Part shown: positions 46,233 through 55,480 of the stretch, in pieces | How positions within the stretch are numbered: the first letter of the stretch is position 1 | Layout: each line of letters begins with the position of its first letter | From: Flavobacterium caseinilyticum | GTDB taxonomy: Bacteria > Bacteroidota > Bacteroidia > Flavobacteriales > Flavobacteriaceae | Direction of reading: 5' to 3' | Length of the DNA stretch: 64,000 bases | Assembly: GCF_004349085.1 (NCBI RefSeq) | Contig: NZ_SMFM01000005.1 | Location: 1-64,000 of the forward strand | Made by a program: the position numbers and the translations under genes | The notes under the pieces: generated by a model | The model's database searches: none | Seen by the model: the letters and a program-made list of their open reading frames with translations, nothing else | Told to the model about the DNA's origin: nothing

Positions 46233-48632
46233 ATGGATACAAATAGTGCAGTAAAAATTTTAATGGTAGATGACAGGACAGAAAATTTATTTGCCCTGGA
46301 AATCATTTTCCGAGACGAGAATTACCAATGCATTAAAGCTACTTCTGGCGGCCAGGCGTTAACCATTCTTGAGACGGAACAAGATTTTGCAATCATTTTA
46401 ATGGATGTTCAAATGCCGTTGATGGATGGTTATGAAACCGTCGAATTTATTCGCCAGATTGAAAATCTTAAACACGTCCCGATTATTTTTCTGACAGCCA
46501 GTATGGATTCCTCTATTCAAATCTTTCAAGGGTATCAGGCAGGTGCAGTTGATTATATGATCAAACCATTATCACCTGAAATCTTGCGGGCAAAAGTAGC
46601 TATTTTCGTAGATTTATATAAAAAAAACAAAGAATTATTAGTTCAGGCAGAGCAATTAAAAAGGCTTAACGCCGATTTTACAGCCCAAAAATTACTTTCC
46701 AAATATTCACTCAGTCTTATCGAAGCAAATCTCGATCCTTTATTTGCGATTAATCAAGAAGGAAAAATAACGGACATGAATACTGCTTCAGTAAAAGTTA
46801 CTGGAGTATCAAGGGAGAAATTACTTGGAACTAAGTTTAAAGATTATTTCACTGAACCACAAAAAGCTGTGGAAACGTATGAAAATGTTTTTGCAAAAGA
46901 AATTGTTGCTGATTCTTTATTACGGCTTCGGCACGAAAATGGCAAACTGACTGATGTATTATTTAACGGCTCCGTGTACAAAGATGATGATGGAAATGTA
47001 CTAGGAGTCGTGCTTGTTGCCAGAGATGTAACTGCGCAGAAAAGATTTGAAAATGAATTAATTGAGGCAAAAAGCAATGCTGAAGGAGAAAGACAAATCG
47101 CTGTTGCGGCCGTAAAATCTAAGCAGCAATTTTTGTCAAACATGAGCCATGAAATCCGTACGCCGATGAATGCCATTATCGGATTTACGAAAGTAGTTCT
47201 AAAAACAGATTTAGATAAAAAACAAAAGGAGTACTTGAATGCCATTAAAGTTTCGGGTGACACCCTGATCGTTTTAATTAATGATATTCTTGATCTTGCA
47301 AAAGTAGATTCCGGTAAAATGACATTTGAACGGATTCCCTTCAAGATGGCTGAATCTATATCGTCAATGCTACATCTTTTTGAAACAAAAATCCAGGAAA
47401 AAAATTTACAATTAATACGGGAATATGACCACAAAATTCCTGAAGTTTTGGTAGGTGATCCAGTTCGTCTGCATCAAATCATTTTAAATCTGGTCAGTAA
47501 TGCGGTTAAGTTTACACATAAAGGTAAAATTACAGTAAGCGTTAATTTACTCGATGACACTGACGATATTTCAACGATAGAATTTGCAGTCACGGACACC
47601 GGAATAGGAATTGAGACAAAAGAATTAGAAAATATATTTGAAAATTTTGAACAGGCGACCTCAGATACGTCAAGGTTGTACGGCGGTACAGGTTTAGGTC
47701 TTGCCATCGTCAAGCATTTAGTGGAGCCTCAAGGCGGAAGTGTCAGTGTAAAAAGCAGAGTAGATAAAGGCTCAATATTCAGCTTTATATTAAGCTTTCA
47801 GAAAACAAAAGCTGAAGCTGAATCAAAAACGAATTTGTTAAAATTAGAACCTGAAAATAAAAATTTAAAAGTCTTGGTAGTTGAAGACATTCCGCTCAAT
47901 CAATTGCTAATGGAAACACTTATGGACGATTTTGGATTTGACTGCGATATTGCCGCCAATGGTAAAATTGCAATCGACAAACTAAAAATCACAAAATACG
48001 ATATTATTTTAATGGACTTGCAGATGCCCGAGATGAACGGTTTTGAAGCGACGGAATACATCAGAAACACGATGCGTTCGGATACGCCCATAATTGCCTT
48101 TACTGCAGATGTAACCACCGTTGATATAGCTAAATGCAAGGCTGTTGGGATGAATGATTATATTACAAAACCTGTTGACGAAGAATTATTATACAGTAAA
48201 ATAATCAGCTTGGTAAAACAACCTATGCTAATAAGTACTGCAGTAGATAAGGAAGTGCAAGCCGTAAAGTCGAAATGCACTGACCTAACCTATCTGATTC
48301 AGCGCACAAAGTCAAATCAAAAACTGATAATGGAAATGATTGGACTTTATCTAGAACAGACTCCCACATTAATTAATGCAATGAAAAGGGCCTTTGAGGA
48401 TAAAAACTGGGATAAGGTTCAGGCGGCAGCTCACAAAATGATTCCGTCGTTTTCAATAATTGGAATAAACAGAGAGTACGAAGAAATGGCAAAAAAAATT
48501 CAAGAATACGCCTCTACAAATCAGCAGAGCGAAGAAATTCCGCGTTTAATTTTAGCCCTTGAAAACATCTGTTCTCAAGCATGCGACGAATTGGAACAAG
48601 AGGTGAACATTATTAAAAATAGTATATTATAA
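46233..48632 (+). CDS. receiver-PAS hybrid histidine kinase with HPt
   Basis: 799 residues, no transmembrane segment. Order: receiver (ILMVDDR, Asp58), short helix, PAS (about 155-275), coiled coil, kinase with His306 (SHEIRTPMNA), ATPase (NLVSNAVKF, GGTGLGLAI), receiver 2 (Asp595, VLVVEDIPLNQ) and HPt (His734, AAHKM). The kinase core, receiver 2 and HPt closely parallel those of the first kinase, implying duplication. Phosphate could enter through the N-terminal receiver, making it a relay from another kinase. It follows the 1184-residue kinase by 50 nt. Confidence 0.92.
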   Translation: MDTNSAVKILMVDDRTENLFALEIIFRDENYQCIKATSGGQALTILETEQDFAIILMDVQMPLMDGYETVEFIRQIENLKHVPIIFLTASMDSSIQIFQGYQAGAVDYMIKPLSPEILRAKVAIFVDLYKKNKELLVQAEQLKRLNADFTAQKLLSKYSLSLIEANLDPLFAINQEGKITDMNTASVKVTGVSREKLLGTKFKDYFTEPQKAVETYENVFAKEIVADSLLRLRHENGKLTDVLFNGSVYKDDDGNVLGVVLVARDVTAQKRFENELIEAKSNAEGERQIAVAAVKSKQQFLSNMSHEIRTPMNAIIGFTKVVLKTDLDKKQKEYLNAIKVSGDTLIVLINDILDLAKVDSGKMTFERIPFKMAESISSMLHLFETKIQEKNLQLIREYDHKIPEVLVGDPVRLHQIILNLVSNAVKFTHKGKITVSVNLLDDTDDISTIEFAVTDTGIGIETKELENIFENFEQATSDTSRLYGGTGLGLAIVKHLVEPQGGSVSVKSRVDKGSIFSFILSFQKTKAEAESKTNLLKLEPENKNLKVLVVEDIPLNQLLMETLMDDFGFDCDIAANGKIAIDKLKITKYDIILMDLQMPEMNGFEATEYIRNTMRSDTPIIAFTADVTTVDIAKCKAVGMNDYITKPVDEELLYSKIISLVKQPMLISTAVDKEVQAVKSKCTDLTYLIQRTKSNQKLIMEMIGLYLEQTPTLINAMKRAFEDKNWDKVQAAAHKMIPSFSIIGINREYEEMAKKIQEYASTNQQSEEIPRLILALENICSQACDELEQEVNIIKNSIL

Positions 48633-48941
48633 AAGTGAAGTAAAAATCTTTGGTGTAAATCAGTAAAAAATACAATAATTCACAACTATTCTATAGTACC
48701 GCAAACAAAAGAAAGTCGCTATTTAGCTACTTTTAATATTATTCGTTATTTGCATTCCGTCTTCATAACTCAGAAAGCACTATAAATCGTTCCTTTTTAG
48801 ATAAATTATTAAACATATTTTCTTATTTTTAAACAAATATTAGAAATACAATTTGAATTAAAACGTCTCAAGAAGTCTTGGATGTAACATAAATTTACAG
48901 TCATCTATTGAAACTGTAAATTTAGCAATACCTACTCTATT
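48633..48941. other. intergenic region before the CheB-CheR kinase fusion
   Basis: 309 bp without a gene, AT-rich. Its right end holds an inverted repeat (48890-48924, separate entry). No copy of the regulon promoter was found here. Confidence 0.55.
48890..48924. promoter_or_regulatory. operator-like inverted repeat before the CheB-CheR kinase
   Basis: TAAATTTACAGT (48890-48901) and ACTGTAAATTTA (48913-48924) are perfect complements separated by 11 nt. The right arm contains TAAATTTA, a near-match to the TAnnTTTG box, 17 nt before the ATG, so a protein bound to the dyad would cover the promoter. A hairpin in the leader is the alternative. Confidence 0.5.
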
Positions 48942-51900
48942 ATGACGTTAGCTAAAAAACCCAGTCCGAAAAAAACAACACCCGAAAAAGAAATCAAAAA
49001 AGAATCTTTTACTGTTGTAGCCATTGGTGCCTCCGCCGGAGGTCTGGAAGCGTTTAGCCTTTTACTGAAAAATTTACCTGCGGATACCGGTATGGCTTTC
49101 ATATATGCCCAACACTTAAGCCCAGACCATAAAAGCTTACTGACTTCCATTTTATCAAAGATCACAAAAATGAAAGTTCAGGAAATTGATAATATGGAAA
49201 AAATGGAGCCTAATAATGTGTACGTTATTCCACCCAATAAAGTTATTGAAGTGATTAACGGACATATTCGATTACTTCCTCGCCTTAAAAAAAACGTAAC
49301 CAACCTGACAATTGATCTCTTGTTTTCCTCACTTGCCGAGACTCATAAAGAAAATGTCATTGGCGTGGTGCTGTCCGGTTATGCCAGTGACGGTATGATG
49401 GGGCTTAAAGCCATTAAAGATGCCGGAGGAATTACCTTTGCACAAGATGACACCGCGCAAGCCGAAAGTATGCCTAAATCCGCTATTTCAAAAGGAGTGG
49501 TAGACTATATTTTATCGCCAGTGGAAATTGCCAAGGAATTAGTTCGCCTTAGCAAAAAAGGCATCCCGAAAAGTCCGCTTCCTAAAAAAGAGGTGAAAGA
49601 AAAAGCAATAATTCTTGAAAATGACCAGTATGATATAAATACCATTTTTGAACTTTTGCTCAAAGAAACCGGTGTGGATTTCAGTCATTATAAAATGCCC
49701 ACGATCAAAAGGAGAATAAACCATAAAATGCAGCAAAATGGTATAAAAACAATCCAAGAATACGTAAAACTTTTGCTGAGCAAAAATAACGAAATCGAAA
49801 TCCTTTATACTGACCTACTGATTAATGTAACCAGTTTTTTTAGGGAAACAGAAACTTTCCAGTTTCTGAGAACCAACCTGCTTCCAAATATTTTAAGGAA
49901 TAAATCTCAAGACGAAACACTACGAATTTGGGTTCCAGCCTGTTCCACCGGTCAGGAAGCATACTCGATTGCAATGATTATTTCGGAACTGCAAGAGGAT
50001 CAAGTAAACAAAATACCCGTGCAGATTTTTGCCACGGATCTTAGTGAAAACGTAATTAGGGATGCTCGAAACGGAGAATATTCCCGAAGTGATGTAGAAT
50101 CTATTCCTCAAAACTATCTGACGCGTTATTTCACCAAAGTTGGTGACAATTATCGCATTATCAAGGACCTCCGTGAAATGTGCATATTTGCACCGCACAA
50201 TATTTTGCGAGACCCTCCTTTTTCGCGTATGGATTTTGTAAGCTGCTGTAATCTTTTAATTTATTTCGATTCGGCAGCGCAAAAAAAAGTCTTTACTTCA
50301 TTACATTTTGCGATGAACGATACCGGATATTTAATGCTTGGAAAAGCCGAAAGTACAGGGACATCATCACAACTTTTTACTTTAATAAATAATAAATTCA
50401 AAATCTATTCTCGAAAAAATAATTTGGGCGTACGGAAAATACTTGAATTAACACCTCGCTTTACGCGTTCCAGCATGCCCACTAAAAAAACATCTAACAA
50501 TATTATCCCTAAAAACATAATTGTAGATCAGGAAAATATTGAAACTGCTATTGATTCAGCACTACTTTCTAATTATATGCCAGCCTGTGCAGTGGTCAAC
50601 AAAGACATGGAAATTCTTCAGTTCAGAGGTCCCATCTCCTCCTATCTCGAGCATGCATCGGGAAGAGCCAGTCTTAATATTTTGAAAATGGCGCGACCTG
50701 AATTTGCTTTCGAACTTCGTAATGCAATCAATAAAGCGATAGAAACTAAAGGAACTATCAGCAAATCGGGCATTGAAATAAAAATAGACTCCGTTTTACG
50801 ACTGATGTCTTTTGAAGTTTCTCCCCTCAAAATTGAGTGGGAAGAGCCTCTGCTTCTCATTGTTTTTAAACCTCAGGAAGCGATTGAAAATTTGATTGGA
50901 ATTGATCCGACGCATACAAGCAATGGTACGCTGAAAGACATTAAAATTAAAAAACTGGCGGAAGAGTTGAACAGTACGCGTGCAGAAAGGATCTCCATTA
51001 TTGAAACGCAGGAGACGATTTATGAGGAATTACAGGCGGCAAATGAGGAAATCGTTTCATCAAATGAAGAATTTCAAACTCTGAATGAAGAGCTTGAGAC
51101 CTCAAAAGAAGAAATTGAAGCCACCAATGAAGAGCTCATCTCCACAAATCAGGAATTACAAATGCGTCATGATTTATTAATTGAATCGCATGAATATTCA
51201 GAGGCTATCATTGCTACCATTCATGAACCTATGTTAGTTCTAAATAAAGATTTTAATGTGATATCCGCCAATAAATCGTTTTATAAAAAATTTCTGGTGG
51301 ACAAGGAAGAAACAGAAGGGAAATTATTATTTGACTTAGGAAATAAACAATGGGATATCAAAGAACTCCGCAAAGCATTAAATGATATACTGTCGCAAAA
51401 CAGTAGTTTTGAAGACTTTGAAGTTACTCACACATTTTCGGCCATTGGAGAACGAATAATGTTGCTAAATGCACATCTGATTATTCAAAAAACAAATAAA
51501 GAACAGTTAATTCTTCTTGCAATTGAAGACATAACGGATCGATCTCGTTATTATCTCAAAGAAAAATACTCTTTAAGTCTTATAGAAGCCAGCCTTGATC
51601 CGCTGACCACAATAAATAATGAAGGTAAGATTACGGATGTGAATCGGGCAACGGTAAACATCACAGGCGTATCGCGGGAACAATTAAACGGGACTGATTT
51701 CTTTGGGTATTTTACAGAACCTGAAAAAGCTCGTGCTGTTTCTCAGCAAGTATTTGCCCGTGGATTTATTACCAATGCGCCTCTGAAGATTCGTCACAAA
51801 AGCGGTACCTTGACAGATGTACTATTAAATGGATCCGTTTATAAGGATGACAGCGGAAACGTTTTGGGAGTCGTTATTGTTGCACGAGATGTTACGGATG

Positions 51901-53138
51901 AAAAACGAATTGAAGCAGAATTGATAGAAGCTAAAGTATCTGCAGAATTGTCCGCACTACTGGCCGAAGAAGCAAAAAGTAATGCAGAAAAAGCCACAAA
52001 AATTGCTGAGAATGCGATGAAGGCCAAGCAACAATTTTTGTCTAATATGAGTCATGAAATCCGAACTCCTATGAATGCCATCATTGGATTTACCAGAGTT
52101 TTACTTAAAACAGAATTATTAGAACAACAAAAAGAATATCTGAACGCAATTAAAATGAGTGGCGACACCTTGATTGCATTGATTAATGACATACTTGATT
52201 TAGCAAAGGTCGATGCCGGCAAAATGACTTTTGAACAAAAACCATTTGAACTAGTTGCCACTGTAGATGCAATGCTAAAATTATTTGACACAAAAATTCA
52301 CGAAAAAGATTTAAAATTAGTCACCCAGTATGATAAAAAAATTCCTGAAATTATTTTGGGAGACGCAATCAGACTGCAGCAGATTATTTTAAACTTAGTC
52401 AGTAATGCGGTGAAATTTACTTCCGAAGGCAAAATTTCGGTTAGTGTTCACCTATTGTTTGAAGATCAAGAAAAAGTAATCATAGAATTTGAAATTACCG
52501 ATACCGGAATTGGGATTCCCGAGGATAATATAGATTTAATATTTGAAAACTTTCAGCAGGCACCAAATGGATCTTCCAGCCTTTATGGCGGCACCGGTTT
52601 AGGGTTGGCCATCGTCAAGCAACTGGTAACCTCGCAAGGAGGAAATATTCGCGTCATCAGTAAAAAGCAAGAAGGCTCCACCTTCAGGTTTACATTGCCT
52701 TTTCTCAAAACTAAAAAATCTGCAAAAGTAAAAGATAAAATAAAACCAGTAGCCGCAGTAATCAGAGAAATAAAAGTATTGGTAGTGGAAGATATGGCGC
52801 TCAACCAGTTATTGATGAAAACTATACTGAACGATTTTGGATTTGAAAGTGATATAGCCGACAATGGGCAAATTGCTATCGAAAAATTGGTAGACAATGA
52901 ATACGATGTTATTTTAATGGATTTACAAATGCCTGTTATGAATGGCTTTGAAGCTACAGAATACATTCGTAATACAATGAATCTAAAAACTCCAATCATT
53001 GCACTGACAGCTGATGTCACGACAGTTGACGTGGGAAAATGTAAGGCTGTAGGAATGGATGATTATATCGCTAAACCCATTGACGAAAAGTTATTGCATG
53101 ATAAAATTGTGGAATTAACCAAGACGGAAAAACTTTAA
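48942..53138 (+). CDS. CheB-CheR-PAS hybrid histidine kinase fusion
   Basis: 1398 residues. CheB domain with triad Ser31 (GASAGG), His58 (QHLSPD) and Asp150 (GYASDG). CheR N- and C-terminal domains lie at about 225-500 (WVPACSTGQEAYS). A low-complexity acidic helix (E-E-L/N-E-E repeats, about 680-740) follows, then two PAS domains (about 750-985), kinase His1038 (SHEIRTPMNA), ATPase and a receiver (Asp1327). No HPt. CheB-CheR fusions with kinases are known in many bacteria without flagella. The protein may methylate its own helical linker (inference). Strong similarity of its kinase core to the two PAS kinases upstream. Confidence 0.93.
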   Translation: MTLAKKPSPKKTTPEKEIKKESFTVVAIGASAGGLEAFSLLLKNLPADTGMAFIYAQHLSPDHKSLLTSILSKITKMKVQEIDNMEKMEPNNVYVIPPNKVIEVINGHIRLLPRLKKNVTNLTIDLLFSSLAETHKENVIGVVLSGYASDGMMGLKAIKDAGGITFAQDDTAQAESMPKSAISKGVVDYILSPVEIAKELVRLSKKGIPKSPLPKKEVKEKAIILENDQYDINTIFELLLKETGVDFSHYKMPTIKRRINHKMQQNGIKTIQEYVKLLLSKNNEIEILYTDLLINVTSFFRETETFQFLRTNLLPNILRNKSQDETLRIWVPACSTGQEAYSIAMIISELQEDQVNKIPVQIFATDLSENVIRDARNGEYSRSDVESIPQNYLTRYFTKVGDNYRIIKDLREMCIFAPHNILRDPPFSRMDFVSCCNLLIYFDSAAQKKVFTSLHFAMNDTGYLMLGKAESTGTSSQLFTLINNKFKIYSRKNNLGVRKILELTPRFTRSSMPTKKTSNNIIPKNIIVDQENIETAIDSALLSNYMPACAVVNKDMEILQFRGPISSYLEHASGRASLNILKMARPEFAFELRNAINKAIETKGTISKSGIEIKIDSVLRLMSFEVSPLKIEWEEPLLLIVFKPQEAIENLIGIDPTHTSNGTLKDIKIKKLAEELNSTRAERISIIETQETIYEELQAANEEIVSSNEEFQTLNEELETSKEEIEATNEELISTNQELQMRHDLLIESHEYSEAIIATIHEPMLVLNKDFNVISANKSFYKKFLVDKEETEGKLLFDLGNKQWDIKELRKALNDILSQNSSFEDFEVTHTFSAIGERIMLLNAHLIIQKTNKEQLILLAIEDITDRSRYYLKEKYSLSLIEASLDPLTTINNEGKITDVNRATVNITGVSREQLNGTDFFGYFTEPEKARAVSQQVFARGFITNAPLKIRHKSGTLTDVLLNGSVYKDDSGNVLGVVIVARDVTDEKRIEAELIEAKVSAELSALLAEEAKSNAEKATKIAENAMKAKQQFLSNMSHEIRTPMNAIIGFTRVLLKTELLEQQKEYLNAIKMSGDTLIALINDILDLAKVDAGKMTFEQKPFELVATVDAMLKLFDTKIHEKDLKLVTQYDKKIPEIILGDAIRLQQIILNLVSNAVKFTSEGKISVSVHLLFEDQEKVIIEFEITDTGIGIPEDNIDLIFENFQQAPNGSSSLYGGTGLGLAIVKQLVTSQGGNIRVISKKQEGSTFRFTLPFLKTKKSAKVKDKIKPVAAVIREIKVLVVEDMALNQLLMKTILNDFGFESDIADNGQIAIEKLVDNEYDVILMDLQMPVMNGFEATEYIRNTMNLKTPIIALTADVTTVDVGKCKAVGMDDYIAKPIDEKLLHDKIVELTKTEKL

Positions 53139-53160
53139 ATAAAAGCAATTAACTACTACT

Positions 53161-53210
53161 AAAACCAAATTTACTTACTATCAAAAGTTAAGTGAATTTG
53201 GTTTTTTTTA
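53161..53210 (+). terminator. terminator of the signalling block
   Basis: AAACCAAATTTACTTA pairs with TTAAGTGAATTTGGTTT (one mismatch, G-T) and is followed by a T run. Confidence 0.7.
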
Positions 53211-53314
53211 TTATTAATCCATTTTTTTTTGAATCAAAATTATTTGTATCGATAAATCAAAGCTTGAACAGTAATTATTATTTTTAAGTACTGTATATCA
53301 ATTACTTAATAATA

Positions 53315-53379
53315 TGTAAATGTTACAAATATTTTAAATAATTGTATAAAAATTTAAATCTAAATTATCCTGATATTTG
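53315..53379 (+). promoter_or_regulatory. regulon promoter G (first PA2169-type gene)
   Basis: Box TGTAAATGTTACAAA (53315-53329), 15 bp, TATAAA (53345-53350), 21 bp, GATATTTG (53372-53379). The first box deviates from the consensus but the spacing is exact. ATG follows 40 nt later. Confidence 0.7.
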
Positions 53380-53419
53380 TATAAGTGAAAATTAATTCAC
53401 TACTTTAAATACAAAAAAG

Positions 53420-53869
53420 ATGAATACTGAAAAATCAATTGACATATTAAATTCGCTAATTCAAATCAATAATGATAGAATTGAAGGTTATGAAACCGCG
53501 TCAAAAGAAGCTGACGAAACCGACTTGAAAACATTGTTTTCTCATTTTACTGAAACGAGCTTAAAATGCAAAGCAGAACTTGTTGCAGAAGTAAAACGAT
53601 TGGGCGGAAAACCAACAGAAGGAACAACCACATCCGGTAAATTGTACCGAGTATGGATGGATCTTAAATCTGCTGTTACAGGAAGCGATAGAAAAGCGAT
53701 AATTAATTCATGTGAATATGGAGAAGAGGCTGCACTTGAGACATACAAGGATGCTGTAAGTAATAGTGAAGATTTATCTTCAGAGCAACTGATGATGATC
53801 AAAGAACAACATGCAGCTATACAAGCAAATTACCAAAAAATAAAAAATTTAAGCGATTTAATGGCGTAA
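53420..53869 (+). CDS. PA2169-type four-helix-bundle protein (DUF2383)
   Basis: 149 residues, helical throughout, ferritin-like in character. The opening MNTEKSIDILNSLIQINNDR, a conserved L-K-x-L-F-x-x-F segment and the KLYRVWMDLKSAVTG stretch match the PA2169/DUF2383 family. Function unknown; members are often expressed under stress. Acidic residues at regular spacing could bind metal, as in ferritin-like folds. A second, more diverged copy lies at 61506. Controlled by regulon promoter G. Confidence 0.85.
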   Translation: MNTEKSIDILNSLIQINNDRIEGYETASKEADETDLKTLFSHFTETSLKCKAELVAEVKRLGGKPTEGTTTSGKLYRVWMDLKSAVTGSDRKAIINSCEYGEEAALETYKDAVSNSEDLSSEQLMMIKEQHAAIQANYQKIKNLSDLMA

Positions 53870-53884
53870 GCTTTTTATTTTTTT

Positions 53885-53931
53885 ACAAAAACATGCGGTT
53901 GAAAAGTAATTTTTCTCCGCATGTTTTTTTG
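53885..53931 (+). terminator. terminator after first PA2169-type gene
   Basis: AAAACATGCGG and CCGCATGTTTT form an 11-bp stem with a T run. Confidence 0.8.
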
Positions 53932-53982
53932 TTTAAATAATCTTCAAATTGAATTTAAAAATGTAATCCATTCCCTTATAAG

Positions 53983-54047
53983 TGTGAATGATATAACTTT
54001 TTTTAACAATTGTATAACACTTTTGTTGCGCAATCAAAATATATTTG
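53983..54047 (+). promoter_or_regulatory. regulon promoter A (small membrane protein)
   Basis: Box TGTGAATGATATAAC (53983-53997), 15 bp, TATAAC (54013-54018), 21 bp, TATATTTG (54040-54047), a perfect -7 box. Long leader of about 110 nt before the ATG at 54163. Confidence 0.8.
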
Positions 54048-54162
54048 CACTACAATTATGATTTCCGGAAACGGTTATTCTAATGATATGAAGTATTTGT
54101 TTTTCAAACTGTTATGGTTAAAAACCGGTATTAAAAAAGTATAAATCTTAAAAAGAAAAATT

Positions 54163-54357
54163 ATGAATCTTAAAAGAATCTTTGGGGCATTACTTACCGC
54201 TCTTGGAATAGGCGGTCTTATTTACACTGCGGTTATATTTGCAGGAACATCAGGCGAAACAAGAGATATTAAAGCATTAATTATTTACGGTATACTTGGT
54301 CTGATTTTCTTTGTTTCTGGAATTAGTCTTGTTCGTACAACAAAAGACGAATCATAA
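54163..54357 (+). CDS. small two-helix membrane protein
   Basis: 64 residues, not recognised. Two hydrophobic helices (about 7-27 and 38-58) are joined by a short polar loop (G-T-S-G-E-T-R-D-I-K), with a charged C terminus. Inner-membrane location likely. Expressed from regulon promoter A, so stress-related use is inferred from context only. A terminator follows at 54422. Confidence 0.7.
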   Translation: MNLKRIFGALLTALGIGGLIYTAVIFAGTSGETRDIKALIIYGILGLIFFVSGISLVRTTKDES

Positions 54358-54421
54358 AATAGTGCAGATATTCGGAATTATAAGTAACTATTATTTCGGA
54401 CTATAGAATAAAAAAATTTAG

Positions 54422-54450
54422 AAGAGGCTGCCTAAGGTATGCCTCTTTTT
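54422..54450 (+). terminator. terminator after small membrane protein
   Basis: AGAGGC and GCCTCT form a short stem followed by a T run. Confidence 0.65.
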
Positions 54451-54939
54451 ATTTGTCTTAAATGTTATTTAAAAATTAAAAACAAATATTATTCCCCACA
54501 AAAATTATATGTAATGTTTTAAAAATTAATTGTTTACTTATATTTTATAAAGATAATTTTGTACTTTTAATTTTTATGAAAACATCCCAATAAGTAAAAC
54601 ATACATTTAATTAAATAGCTTGAAATCCCCACAATCGAGCTTTTCGTAGTAAAACAAGATGCATACGATAGTTTTTTAAATCTTGATTATTCGCTGTATA
54701 ATTTCAAAAAACTGTTCGTCATTTTACAATTTTTTTGAGTTGTGTTTGCGGAGATTAGTTAAATATTTTACTGGTAATAGCATTCAATACTTTTAACAAA
54801 TCGAGTTTTTTGGTGTGAAACTGTTTTATAAATTATTTTGAGAGGCACTTTAGTTCTGAGTATTTTCAAATTTCACGCAGATTTATAAATATAAAATAAC
54901 AAAATATAGTGGATCAGTACGATTAGCAAAATAAAAAAA

Positions 54940-55004
54940 CGTGAAAGATGTAAATCTTTTGCGGAATTATATAATAAATTTTGGACATATTATTGAGAAC
55001 TTAG
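54940..55004 (+). promoter_or_regulatory. regulon promoter H (117-residue hypothetical)
   Basis: Box CGTGAAAGATGTAAA (54940-54954), 15 bp, TATAAT (54970-54975), 21 bp, GAACTTAG (54997-55004). The -7 box is degenerate but the spacing is exact; ATG is 20 nt further. Confidence 0.65.
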
Positions 55005-55023
55005 ATTCTTTAATAATAGCAAA

Positions 55024-55377
55024 ATGAAAAAAGTAATCTACATACCGAAAACCAACATCATACAGCTTAATAAAACATTAAATAGTGCTTTTCGCGGTCA
55101 CATTATTTATCTTTTAAGTGAAGATGATAGTATTAAAGAAACCAGGAAAATTAATATTGTTTCTGACAATATGATCAACATGAAAGATTCTGTTAAAAAG
55201 GATGAAAATTTCGAAGCTAATCAGAAAGATGTTAATCAAAACAATTTTGGCAATGATTTGGATCCTTCTGGTTCACAATTAAAGAATGGTCAGGAAAATA
55301 GCAGAGATGAAGAGCGGCCGAATAATCATGAAAGTCCAAAATCCAACACTGATTCTGACGAGAAAGAAAATGAATAA
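55024..55377 (+). CDS. hypothetical polar protein
   Basis: 117 residues, not recognised. The first about 50 residues could fold (K-K-V-I-Y-I-P-K-T-N, then H-I-I-Y-L-L-S). The rest is almost entirely Asn, Asp, Glu, Lys and Ser, so probably disordered. No signal peptide. The tail resembles hydrophilin-type, desiccation-related low-complexity regions, but this is only a compositional similarity. Under regulon promoter H. Confidence 0.6.
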   Translation: MKKVIYIPKTNIIQLNKTLNSAFRGHIIYLLSEDDSIKETRKINIVSDNMINMKDSVKKDENFEANQKDVNQNNFGNDLDPSGSQLKNGQENSRDEERPNNHESPKSNTDSDEKENE

Positions 55378-55380
55378 ATA

Positions 55381-55445
55381 TGTAAAAATTATAAATCGTA
55401 CCTTAAATTGTATAAAAGGTTATGAGGAGTAAAAGCTCAAATTTA
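55381..55445 (+). promoter_or_regulatory. regulon promoter I (DUF892 gene)
   Basis: Box TGTAAAAATTATAAA (55381-55395), 15 bp, TATAAA (55411-55416), 21 bp, CAAATTTA (55438-55445). The site begins three bases after the stop of the previous gene; ATG is 35 nt beyond the -7 box. Confidence 0.65.
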
Positions 55446-55480
55446 CAAATCTAAAGAATATAACAATTAAACTAAAACAA

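Larger units (their letters stand above)
54358..55023. other. intergenic stretch
   Basis: 666 bp without a gene. It holds the terminator at 54422-54450 and, near its end, regulon promoter H (54940-55004). A stretch at about 54621-54737 reads as an open frame of about 39 codons with no start codon. It looks like coding debris but was not recognised. Confidence 0.5.

Noticed and set aside
53542..53802. Long antisense frames, for example opposite the PA2169-type and kinase genes
   Set aside because: They mirror real genes on the other strand and have no independent promoter or protein pattern.
54621..54737. Open stretch of about 39 codons
   Set aside because: No start codon, no recognised family and no promoter; too short to call.
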